A stretch of DNA of 64,000 nt from Loripinus fragilis (taxonomy: Eukaryota; Mollusca; Bivalvia; Lucinida; Lucinidae): contig OZ026516.1 in the NCBI GenBank assembly GCA_964019695.1, positions 101,432,368 to 101,496,367 of the forward strand. Reading direction: 5' to 3'. The translations under genes were made by a program, and so were the position numbers. The notes under the pieces are model-generated. The model did no database searches, was not told where the DNA came from, and saw only the letters and a list, made by a program, of their open reading frames with translations. Positions 56,201-62,759 of this stretch are shown piece after piece; within the stretch, counting starts at the first letter, position 1, and every line of letters begins with the position of its first letter.

Positions 56201-56630
56201 TGCATTTGATATATTCAATACGTTTCATACATTGTATATCGTATACATGTATGTTTTATGTATTTGATAAATTGGCACAAATTTAGATATTATGATATTT
56301 TATAACGGATATGAGATATTAATAGACAGTTTGCTTTACTATTTCTACATAACCGAATCTGTGTCTATCCTGAAATAAGAACATATACTTACGGTCAGCA
56401 TTTTGACAAAAGTAAAGACACGCTCTTGGTAACTCTGTCTCGTGGCACAAACTCCTCGTACACGGACTACATCGTCGTTCATTCCTATCAGAATTACAGT
56501 ACTGTCGTGGAAAAGTACAAACGTCAACGTAACAGGGAAACTGGAATTCGGGAACAGTGTCCGTGGATACGGGAATTTGATAAAAAGTCCCAATTAACAA
56601 CAAAACCAAAATTTTACTACCCTTACGCAT
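37926..56630 (-). CDS. Gene 2: TNF-receptor-like single-pass membrane protein, one cysteine-rich domain
   Basis: Join (minus strand): 56630-56393, optional 41144-41127, 40096-39812, 38203-37926. Phases agree (1, 1, 1), giving 266 residues or 272 with the 18-nt exon. Residues 1-25 are a signal peptide (MRKGSKILVLLLIG core). Eight Cys at 33, 38, 45, 54, 57, 62, 71 and 75 form one module with the spacing C-x8-C-x2-C-x4-C-x8-C-x3-C after the first pair. A transmembrane helix follows at about 85-114 (YYVYMIIFLAVTNTGIFVSL), then a basic stop-transfer (HHRRKKQK) and a 145-residue tail. A single short CRD almost abutting the membrane is the BCMA and Drosophila Grindelwald design; ligand and signalling are inference. 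No death domain is seen. Confidence 0.65.
38230..38800. repeat. Tandem repeat, ~60-bp unit, about 9 copies, in the gene 2 last intron
   Basis: The unit contains ACAGAATAGCAAATAA, TTTGTAAAAGATATA, AATGTGA.TATATCAC. An isolated unit at 36890-37230 is where the SINE inserted. Confidence 0.88.
38840..39430. repeat. Degenerate tandem repeat, ~190-bp unit
   Basis: Recurring TTCAAATTATG.C(C/T)..GG..CCAAAA and CCTGTCCT.GGG(A/G)TC with AAACCAC(A/T)AGGCC. About 2.5 copies at 38890-39000, 39175-39240 and 39285-39375. Confidence 0.7.
39812..40096 (-). CDS. Gene 2 transmembrane exon (285 nt)
   Basis: Acceptor ATCTTTCTTTTGCAG and donor GCAG|GTAAAT. The frame reads TFNIYYVYMIIFLAVTNTG, then IFVSLIFFILWSCHHRRKKQK, FTPMDRFVNDYRDIEEIEAP, LLVNQRPKRQIPSRFELELR and DSETKSLPPHA. 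One hydrophobic helix of about 28 residues is followed by basic residues, so the C-terminus is cytoplasmic. Confidence 0.8.
40116..40361. mobile_element. MITE, TTAACCCTTAAAGCGCCA family, 20 bp upstream of the gene 2 TM exon
   Basis: TTAACCCTTAAAGCACCAAG at left and GATTGACACATTAAGGGTTAA at right, with the GAACAGACTGCTCCTATAGG AGCAG hairpin inside. On the gene's strand its end supplies the sequence just upstream of the acceptor's pyrimidine tract, where a branch point is expected. Confidence 0.88.
40440..41075. repeat. Tandem repeat, ~43-bp unit, interrupted by a MITE
   Basis: Units of the form GCAAGCACAGCATGTCCCAATAT + CCCCTGATCATATACT, seven or more imperfect copies between 40440 and 40750. 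The array resumes after the MITE as GCAAGTCCCAACATCCCCTG ATAG. Confidence 0.85.
40751..41050. mobile_element. MITE, GCACGGATCCAGA family, copy with GCAAG target duplication
   Basis: CATGCACGGATCCAGAGG at left and CTGGATCCGCGCATT at right, flanked by GCAAG (40746-40750, 41051-41055). It has a 14-base G run near the left tip and the CCCGCCAGCAAAACGTCATT / AATGGCATTTCGCTGGCGGG palindrome. Confidence 0.88.
41127..41144 (-). CDS. Gene 2 optional 18-nt exon (tentative)
   Basis: On the minus strand, ATTTCTGCAG|TCAAACCTTTTCTGGCAG|GTAAGT. It is phase 1 at both ends and adds (L)KPFLA(E) just before the membrane helix. Without it exon 1 still splices in frame to the TM exon. A longer 44-nt version from an upstream AG would break the phase. 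The surrounding 150 bp exists as an inverted copy near 46470, so this may be repeat sequence rather than a real exon. Confidence 0.35.
41400..46430. other. Gene 2 large intron, AT-rich, mostly unassigned
   Basis: No tandem repeat and few inverted repeats; one GATCAGACATCACAGACTGC hairpin at 42565-42635. Short frames here have Ile/Tyr/Lys-rich random composition. I see no exon. Confidence 0.45.
46440..46615 (+). repeat. Inverted copy of the 41060-41215 segment
   Basis: CTACCACAATTTGACTGTACGACGTGCCTAG, GTCAAACCTTTTCTGGC and TTGTGCCAAGTCAA match the minus strand of the region around the 18-nt exon. Here both splice sites are lost (CTGAAG for CTGCAG; GGCTTGACAA for GGCAGGTAAG). Confidence 0.75.
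47098..47298. mobile_element. MITE, TTAACCCTTAAAGCGCCA family, inverted copy
   Basis: AACTCTTAAAGCGCCACGTC with the internal order reversed relative to 17441-17655 (ACGACTGCAGCAGACGACAA first). The right end is degenerate (GTGGCTCTTTATGGGCTAAG). Confidence 0.85.
47305..47480. repeat. GGATATCC-rich degenerate repeat, left block
   Basis: At least six copies of CGATTT(A/T).GGATA(T/G)CC.. in both orientations. A similar block at 50095-50400 lies on the other side of the TIR element, suggesting one array split by insertion. Confidence 0.65.
47520..49868. mobile_element. 2.35-kb element with ~35-bp inverted repeats
   Basis: Left CTTAGACGTCGCGTCAGATG TTGGTGTTAATTT; right AAAATTAACACCAACATCTG ACGCGTCGTCTTAG. 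Two mismatches in about 33 bp. The inside has a 450-bp minus-strand frame (47939-48388) that I cannot assign and a repeated GTGACATTTTTGCTAGACA (49061, 49254). Confidence 0.75.
49873..50044. mobile_element. MITE with TACGGACCCC / CTGGATCCGCGCA ends
   Basis: The internal palindrome CTCGAGAAGCAATTTGACAT pairs with CAATTGCTTCTCG. The right part TATTCTGGATCCGCGCA belongs to the GCACGGATCC family. 4-5 bp separate it from the preceding TIR element. Confidence 0.65.
50095..50400. repeat. GGATATCC-rich degenerate repeat, right block
   Basis: ATATCCAAATATCC, TTTAGGATATCCC, TTTTAGATATCCAAAATA and TATTTATGGATATCC recur about every 40-50 bp. Confidence 0.65.
50703..50916. mobile_element. MITE, TTAACCCTTAAAGCGCCA family, best-preserved copy
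   Basis: TAACCCTTAAAGCGCCACCT at left and GTGATTGGCGCTTTAAGTGTTAA at right. The central hairpin GAATCGTCTGCTGGCAGACGATTC is perfect, flanked by ATGATATTTCATGA / TGTAATATCAT. Confidence 0.92.
51125..51216 (+). mobile_element. SINE 3' fragment
   Basis: TAGTAATGGTTCAACACAGG AAGACCC, then TGTTGACTGGGACGTAAAG and a CAAATCAAACAAACAAACAA tail, matching the 3' end of the SINE at 36921-37177. Confidence 0.65.
51290..51478. mobile_element. Palindromic MITE, AAGAACCGTCTCAATTAGAC core
   Basis: CCTCCAGATAAGAGTGCGTA at left and ATGTCCTTATCTGGAGCCC at right; the core AAAAGAACCGTCTCAATTAG ACGGTTCTCTTT. It matches 7700-7888. Confidence 0.8.
51695..54735. repeat. Mobile-satellite-like array with TGACCTTGACCTTTGACTCC cores, ~15 units of ~150 bp
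   Basis: Cores occur near 51710, 51855, 52015, 52168, 52255, 52385, 52520, 52663, 52818, 52950, 53110, 53263, 53415, 53567 and 54555. Between cores the unit carries AACC(T/A)TTGTTGTAATCTACA, CAATCATTGTGCCAAATATG AACACC and AATGAAAGAGGAGTTCGCG. The array ends in a GACGGATGGACAGACGGGCA microsatellite at 54663-54730. It is broken by a TIR element at 53603-54520. Confidence 0.92.
53603..54520. mobile_element. 918-bp element with perfect 84-bp inverted repeats, inserted in the satellite array
   Basis: The arms 53603-53686 and 54437-54520 are exact complements over 84 bp, starting CACAGTGTAGGACCGGAAG. AATGA flanks both sides (53598-53602, 54521-54525). Removing the element restores the satellite unit (...GGTCATATCAATGA...). 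The 750-bp middle shows no transposase. Arm identity argues for recent movement. Confidence 0.95.
54736..55960. other. Gene 2 first intron, unassigned
   Basis: AT-rich, no repeat family recognised. A plus-strand frame at 54897-55142 (NIKRQFSSVFGFCRRNGHAN) is probably chance. Confidence 0.4.
55965..56145. repeat. Tandem repeat, ~50-bp unit, four copies
   Basis: GATC(C/T)GAAATTCTGATTATAA followed by ATACATATTGTTCGTTG.CCATAATTT. Lies about 250 bp downstream of gene 2 exon 1. Confidence 0.88.
56393..56630 (-). CDS. Gene 2 first coding exon: signal peptide and cysteine-rich domain
   Basis: ATG at 56630 opens MRKGSKILVLLLIGTFYQ. The CRD reads PCYVDVCTFPRQYCNSDRN, then ERRCSPCTRSLCHETELPRA and CLYFCQNAD. 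The exon ends at 56393 in a consensus donor (GTAAGT) in phase 1. An in-frame upstream TTG is not needed. The dense, regularly spaced Cys and Pro and the perfect donor make this a real exon; reading on reaches a stop at 56319. Confidence 0.8.
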
Positions 56631-56890
56631 GATGTCATATAACACTGACTTTGCAGTGGGATAGTGGAATTTACAATCGTAGAATGAACCAACCCTAAAG
56701 AAAATGGTTCTTAGCGCATATATTGTTTACGTTTTTTTTCTTTGAACTCGCATGCTCATTTATGCTGCGGGACAGGGTGTCTAACGAATGGTCCGAAACT
56801 TCATTTCCGAGAAGCGAAGGTTCTGACGAAATTGAGCCGTTAGGTAGGATTGTCACAGTATGTGATAAGTACTGACATCACGTGAACAGA

Positions 56891-57071
56891 TTAAACCCTT
56901 AAAGCGCCAGACGACAATTTCTTGCTTTTTCAAAAATAACAATTAAGATATGATATTTCATGGGAATCGTATCTGGCAGAAAATTCTCATTAAATATCAT
57001 ACCTTTTTGTTTTCTTCGAAAATTTGGAATTTGTCATCTGCTGCAGTAGTGATTGGCGCTTTAAGGGTTAA
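56891..57071. mobile_element. MITE, TTAACCCTTAAAGCGCCA family, shortened copy
   Basis: TTAAACCCTTAAAGCGCCAG at left and GATTGGCGCTTTAAGGGTTAA at right; the inner arms are partly deleted. It lies about 260 bp upstream of the gene 2 ATG, in the likely promoter region. Confidence 0.88.
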
Positions 57072-57231
57072 TGTACTCATATTGACGATGGCTGGCTTTC
57101 CAGCGGGGAAACCCATCGGGAAACCCAATAAGAACTAAAAATAGATAATCGTAATACGTATATAAATCCTTTTACATAAAAAGGGCATCTGCTTTGTCGT
57201 CTGCTATAGTACTTTCCAGGACTGAAGCAAT

Positions 57232-57300
57232 TAGTTTGAACCCAGATCAGACTACTGTCCACACGGAACACAGTCTAATCCGTGTTCAAACTATTGCGTG
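57232..57300. repeat. Hairpin repeat, GAACCCAGATCAGAC type
   Basis: AGCAATTAGTTTGAACCCAG with complement GTGTTCAAACTATTGCGTG. Confidence 0.65.
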
Positions 57301-57534
57301 CAGGTAAAAAATAATATGTAGCAAAGGAGGACATACTTGCAGTACACCAGCGCAAGTCACGTCCGTTTTTTAACTTCTGTACCTGTGGAAGTTTTTTTTA
57401 TTGTTATTTTTCAAAAAAAAAAAATGTTATTGCAACATATGCAGTATGATACACTTTACCCACTTTGACATTCTTTGGTTAACCGCGGGGATAGGTTTAC
57501 GCACGATTACGGTAGGCCATCTCATTTTTCTTAA

Positions 57535-57660
57535 ATATTTCATGAAAATGAAATAATTTGGTCTCACTTAGACCAAATTATTTTATTTCCATAGGATATT
57601 TAAAAACGGGCGGCAGAGAGAGGTTTTGAGCGAACCCACTGAACTCCCTCTGGATCCGCC
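57535..57660. mobile_element. Partial MITE, TGGTCTCACTTAGACCAAATT core
   Basis: ATGAAAATGAAATAATTTGG TCTC around its complement, then CGGGCGGCAGAGAGAGG and CCCTCTGGATCCGCC. Related to 33908-34135. Confidence 0.7.
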
Positions 57661-57965
57661 ACTGAAATTCTACACAAATGTTCCTCATAAGGCCCACTAC
57701 CATACTGCCCCGTCGAACAAATGGCCACCAGGGCTAAAAGTAGAAAAAAACACTTTAAAGACTTTACTCCTGAACTGTGTTGGCTGAAATTCAAAATAAT
57801 TTCACACAAATGTTCCTCATAATTAAGACCCTCTACCAAAAGTCCTCAAACAGTTCCACTCCGCCGAACACAATGGCCACCAGTTTTAAAATAGAAAATT
57901 CATTACACGACATCAACTCATGAACTGTTAGCCCAAATTCGAAATCATATCATACAAATCTATAC
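57655..57965 (+). repeat. Tandem repeat, ~125-bp unit, related to 33291-33870
   Basis: AAATTCTACACAAATGTTCC TCATAA..CCC and GAACAAATGGCCACCAGGGC TAAAA recur at 57665, 57785 and 57930. Confidence 0.8.
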
Positions 57966-58680
57966 TGCACAGCAGGGTATTAGTTAGGGTAAAGTAAGGG
58001 AATAGTAGGAATTGAGTAGATAGCCAAACTCTAACCTAGTCTCTTCCATACTAAAACCATACCCGTACCTACCTTACACTTATCCATATGGGGTCATATA
58101 GCATATGTATAGGTAGATATGCGTGGAGGTGAGGATAGGTGTTTCGTTGGGGCAGGGTAGGGTGTGCGTTCAGGTAGGGCAGGGTAGGTTCAGAGTATGA
58201 TAATGGTTAGATTGTGAGTATAGGCATAGGTTTGGTAATGTTTATGAATGACTTTAGCCCTACCCTAATTTCTACAGTTTCTAACAAATCCTGTCTTATC
58301 CATAATTGCAGCATGCCCTACAAATACCATGGAAGACATGAGTAACTGGCAGGTTTTTAATATGTAGGGGTAGATATATAAATTATGTAGTATAAAATTG
58401 TGCTTGAGTTGGGACTTAGGTAGGTCAGGACTAAGGGTAGTGTAGCCAATCTTATCTGCATACTCATACCCTATACCTCTACTCTAACCTAACCCATTAC
58501 CAGATACACATCATACACATACACCTACTCACAGTCTAATACATTCATGGGCAGATGTTAGTAGGGGTGAGATAGGCTATGAGTATGGGGGCATATGTGC
58601 GAGTTAGTTATGTAAGATGAAATAGGCTACCTTAACCCTTACACTCCAACAGACCCAACTCATATTCTATCCATCTTTAC
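57966..58680. repeat. Low-complexity TAGGG/CCCTA-rich stretch
   Basis: Many GGGTAGGG, GTAGGTAGG, CTAACCTAACCC and TACCCTA words in both orientations without a fixed period. Could be a decayed TTAGGG-like interstitial tract; that is inference. Confidence 0.55.
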
Positions 58681-58686
58681 TTCTTC

Positions 58687-59077
58687 TACTGTAAATTCGG
58701 AAATTTTTGCGAGGAATCTATTTTCGCGAAACTTCGTATATGCGAAGTTTCGCGAAAATAAATCCTCGCGAAATGTAGAAATCTACGGCAGCACTGAGGG
58801 GACATGTGAAAAAAAATATTTATCTCATTCCCACGACATAAGATCTCGTTCCCACGACATAATTATCTCCTTATGTCGTGGGAACGAGATAATTATGTCG
58901 TGGGAACGAGATAAATAATTTTTTTCATATGTCCCCTCAGTGCTGCCGTAGAAATCACTATATCGTCTACTGATATATGTAAATCATGCCCAAGTCGCGA
59001 ATTTTAGCGTCACACATGTGTCTTTTAATGCTATTCGCGAAAATAAAATTCTCGCGAAAATTTCCAGATTTACAGTA
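58687..59077. mobile_element. MITE, TACTGTAAATCCGGAAATTT family, copy with a nested MITE
   Basis: TACTGTAAATTCGGAAATTTTT at left and AAATTTCCAGATTTACAGTA at right. It aligns with 15757-15956 on both sides of the 58784-58950 insert. Confidence 0.88.
58784..58950. mobile_element. Nested 167-bp palindromic MITE, CGGCAGCACTGAGGGGACAT ends
   Basis: TACGGCAGCACTGAGGGGAC is mirrored by GTCCCCTCAGTGCTGCCGTA. Inside, TCGTTCCCACGACATAA motifs form the stem. GAAATC flanks both ends (58778-58783, 58951-58956); if the outer TA belongs to the target the duplication would be TAGAAATC (8 bp). Confidence 0.88.
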
Positions 59078-59647
59078 TTCAAATTCTACCCTGTTCCAAA
59101 TTATACTTTATCAACCATACCTCTACTAAGACATTTCCTTTCCAACCAAAATGGCGGGTGGGACCCAAAATATCGAGTGTTAACATCTTTATTCCTAATC
59201 AGGGGCTCCAATGAACAATATTGAACAACTCCCAGAGGGCCCTTACGGATGCATGGTTACCCTCCTGGCCCATGGATTATTACTGCTGACTTGAAGAAAG
59301 CTCATTATTTTTTTTATTGGCATTGGACTTGTCCATTTGATAAGGATGGGAAAATTTTACTAAGTTAACGTGGGTTCCTATTCATTACTTGTCATTATTT
59401 TGGTTATTTTCGCTTTGGATCATTCTACGCACCTATGAAATAAGCATCATATTTATATATGTTGGAGTCATGGAAAAAAGAAAACCAGTTTATATTATCT
59501 GACCGCGACGTGAGAAAAGCTGTCTTCGGTGGTTGCGAACAACAAATGCGCAGACCAGCCTGCGCATCCGTGTTTCTTAACTTCACTTGAGAGGATGTTT
59601 CAGAATAAAGGAGAATCATAACAGAAACTCAAAACCATGGTCTGTCT

Positions 59648-59938
59648 GGTTTGCATGATCAATGAACCATCTTCTAGTACAAGACCAGTGCATAAATAAT
59701 ATGGCCGCTGCTGCCTCTGGGTTTCAATATGTCTGCTGTCAGAATACAACTGTCCAGTAACAAGTATGTGTACCTAATAAAATACTTATGTGGACACTAT
59801 TAGCATGTGAACACAGAGTAAATATACTTTTACTTTTAAGTGTATATTACAGGTGTAAATTTTGTGCATGTGAAGCAGCGGCCATATTATTTATGCACTG
59901 GCCTTGCACTAGGAGATGATTCATTGATCATGCAAACC
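59648..59938. mobile_element. MITE with ~66-bp inverted repeats
   Basis: GGTTTGCATGATCAATGAAC ... ATAAATAATATGGCCGCTGC at left and its complement at 59872-59938, with two small indels. GAGAATCA/TGATTCTC outside both arms may be the true ends. Confidence 0.85.
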
Positions 59939-60559
59939 AAACATCTATATGTTTTGATTCTCATCAGAATGAAGGGTGAGGATGGTACCGTGAAACTAGT
60001 ACAAGCCCTTCAGTAATTTTCTTACTGACAGTTCAAAGGCAGTGCTTCTTTTGTGGTTTAATTTTGTTATTTGCCTTTGTTATACAACTATGTCTGTCTC
60101 TTGAAGCCTTGGGGTCACCTGTTAGGAAGGGGCTGACCTCTTGACTCTATTGTATGTGATGTTTTTTTTGTTGTTGTTTTGTTCCTTTCCCATACGATGT
60201 CCTTAGTCAGGTGTGGCACTTGAGTGTGTAAATTCCTGATCTTTGCCTTCTTCGTTGCTTTGTCTCATGAAAAACTATTTTGAACGAAATAGCGATCCTG
60301 TGAGTGATGGACTGTTGTTTTAAGGGGCATTTACTGACAACCAATGGATGGAAAATAAGGAAATTAGATTAAAGGGCTAAACGCGCTGTTGATGAAATCA
60401 TGCTATGCTCAAGTATCCAAGAATTAAAGCAGTTTTTCAGAGGGAAACTATGTCTCCCCACGTAAATTGAGTCTGCAAGCATGCTTTCCTTTCCCAAATT
60501 CTAATCAGCCCATTATTGTTATTATTTATTTAAAGAGATAGCATATGCGGAAACACAAT

Positions 60560-61260
60560 TTTGGACAAAATTTGAAATTACAAAGTGCTGGTGTGACCTA
60601 AAAAAATAAGGTCAATGCCAACATAGTCTTATGACTCTTCCTCCCTCAAAACAAAGTATTTATGCAAGTTTGATGAAAATCCATCCACAGATTCATAAGA
60701 TACAGCTCAAAAATGCAGAACTTTTACAGTCTTTAAAGTGAGGTGGCTCTTCATTTTGTCACATTTGGTACAATACATATAGTTTAGCCAGAATGCCTTG
60801 TTCTGCTCAAAAGATGCATGTAACAGGTGGTCATCCTTTTTTTTTATCAAAATCTAACAAATCAAGAGTGCTGAGGCGACCTCTAAAAATCAGGTCAAGG
60901 TTACCAAATTTTAAATCTAATCAACTCTCTCCACTCTCCCAACACTTTATCTGTGCAAGATAAACCAAAATCCAGTCCGGTTCAGAAGATAGTGACAAGT
61001 GTGAAAAAAGGCTGAAATGTAAGTCTTAACAGAATGCTGACCTTGATAATACGGTAAACGTCACCAAAATTAAACAGCTCTTCATTGTGTCACCAAGAAC
61101 AATATATATAAAGTTTGGTCAGAACCAACTATTCAGTTCAAGCGATAACATACGGATACCCTTTATTGGTCAAAATTTCACATTTCAAAGTGCTAATAAA
61201 TAAGGTCAAGGTCTTCAAAATCTAATAAACTATTTCCCCTCCCAGCAATGTATGTATGCA
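60560..61260. repeat. Degenerate tandem repeat, ~300-bp unit
   Basis: AAGTGCTG..(G/T)A...AAGGTCAA, CAATGTATGTATGCAAGTTTGGTCAAAATCCA-like and GCTCTTCATT.TGTCAC blocks recur at 60580, 60865 and 61185. Confidence 0.6.
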
Positions 61261-61835
61261 AGTTTGGTCAAAATCCATTCCTTGGATCAGAAAATAATGC
61301 ACGAGACCGAAGCTACACAGACGCCAGCACGGACGCAGACGGGATCCGCACAAATACAAATATGCCCCCCCCCCCCCTTGGAATTGGGTGGGGGCATAAA
61401 CATCAATTTGCTTATACATGTAAATCTGGGGCCTGTTGACATGACATATTTACTTATAGGTTTGTGACTTATAGGTATAATACTTTTGCATGACCTCCAG
61501 AGGTGGTGCAATTATACTTTTACTTAGCCCTGTTTACTCCAGGTGTATTTATACTTACGTAAGTAAATGCGTTCACGTGACACCGGTATCTTTACTTACG
61601 TAAGTAAATGTGTGCATGTTAATAGGATGTAAATGCACACCGCGTAACTCATACTTATTTTTTGAGGAAAACACTTATTCTTAACTAAGGTCCAACTCCT
61701 CTTTAACATAGAAGAATTTAGTTGTTTTCCCTGTGAATATACCCATTTTGCCTCGATAGACACACGTTGTTTTTACCATATTTAAATAGTCTAAAGAATA
61801 TCTATATCCGCTGATTCAGCGAAAATCGATATCCA

Positions 61836-61842
<7 letters not shown>

Positions 61843-61931
<89 letters not shown>
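61843..61931. repeat. (CT)n microsatellite, about 44 repeats
   Basis: Uninterrupted CT for about 88 bp, preceded by a C run. Confidence 0.97.
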
Positions 61932-61934
<3 letters not shown>

Positions 61935-62140
61935 CACTCACCATCATTTTAACACACACGCGCGCACTTGTAAAATGTTTATAAGGGGAGTTCTACTAGA
62001 CCGTACCAAACGGGGAGCAGGCAAATAGTAGGCTTTTGGCATGAACATATCATCTTCCTTTATTCAAGTACTTCTATATCGGTAAAGGAAACCAATTTTG
62101 TTTCTCTTCTATGAATTCATTAAGGTAAATGTTTCGTGTT

Positions 62141-62305
62141 TTTGTTGTCTGATTTTTTTTTTTCAGAATCAACTTTTTCGAAAAATTCTTTCAGGAATAT
62201 CATTTGGATTCACATAATGTCCGACGTTTTGTCGGGCCTGATCCGGGTCTAAACTGTCTTCAAATGTTATCAGCAGATGATAGTTAATGAGGTGGCAATA
62301 AAATG
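62141..62305. mobile_element. MITE, TTAACTCTTTGCCTACTGG family, diverged copy
   Basis: AATCAACTTTTTCGAAAAAT and a central CCGACGTTTTGTCGGGCCTG hairpin match 4054-4254 and 25288-25499; both outer tips are lost. Confidence 0.7.
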
Positions 62306-62755
62306 CTGAAACAAATTGGGGAGTTGATGCGATTAAACGGAATCGGGGACGCACATTGGGGAAACAAACCCATTCTTAAGTTGAAGGCTGGTGTATATTC
62401 TTCTTGAATGCAAAATACATCATTTTGTGATTTCCTACAGCAATTCTGCCTGTTCTGATTGAGGGTTTTGTGAGGAACATTGAAGTGAAGTTATTTTCTT
62501 GGAGAAGATGATCAGTAAGTTTTTTGTTTTTATTTACTATTTTTAGCCCTGCTGACACTTTTTTCAGCGGAGCAATTTTACTTGAACATTTTAAAAGCAT
62601 TGGGGGAACACTCGAGCCACATATTGGTAGCGTGTATCTGGGTTTTCACTTCACTGTTGTCTAGATGGACAAAGACGTAGGAAATCTAGCCAACATTATT
62701 AGTCTTGATTTTGGTCTACGATGTTTATAGCTAAGCTTTAAGAAATACATCAGCT
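62306..62755. other. Intergenic, unassigned
   Basis: No gene or repeat recognised between the MITE and the satellite. Confidence 0.4.
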
Positions 62756-62759
62756 CTAA

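Noticed and set aside
57966..58680. Interstitial telomere repeat
   Set aside because: TAGGG words are frequent but there is no run of TTAGGG units; listed only as low-complexity sequence.
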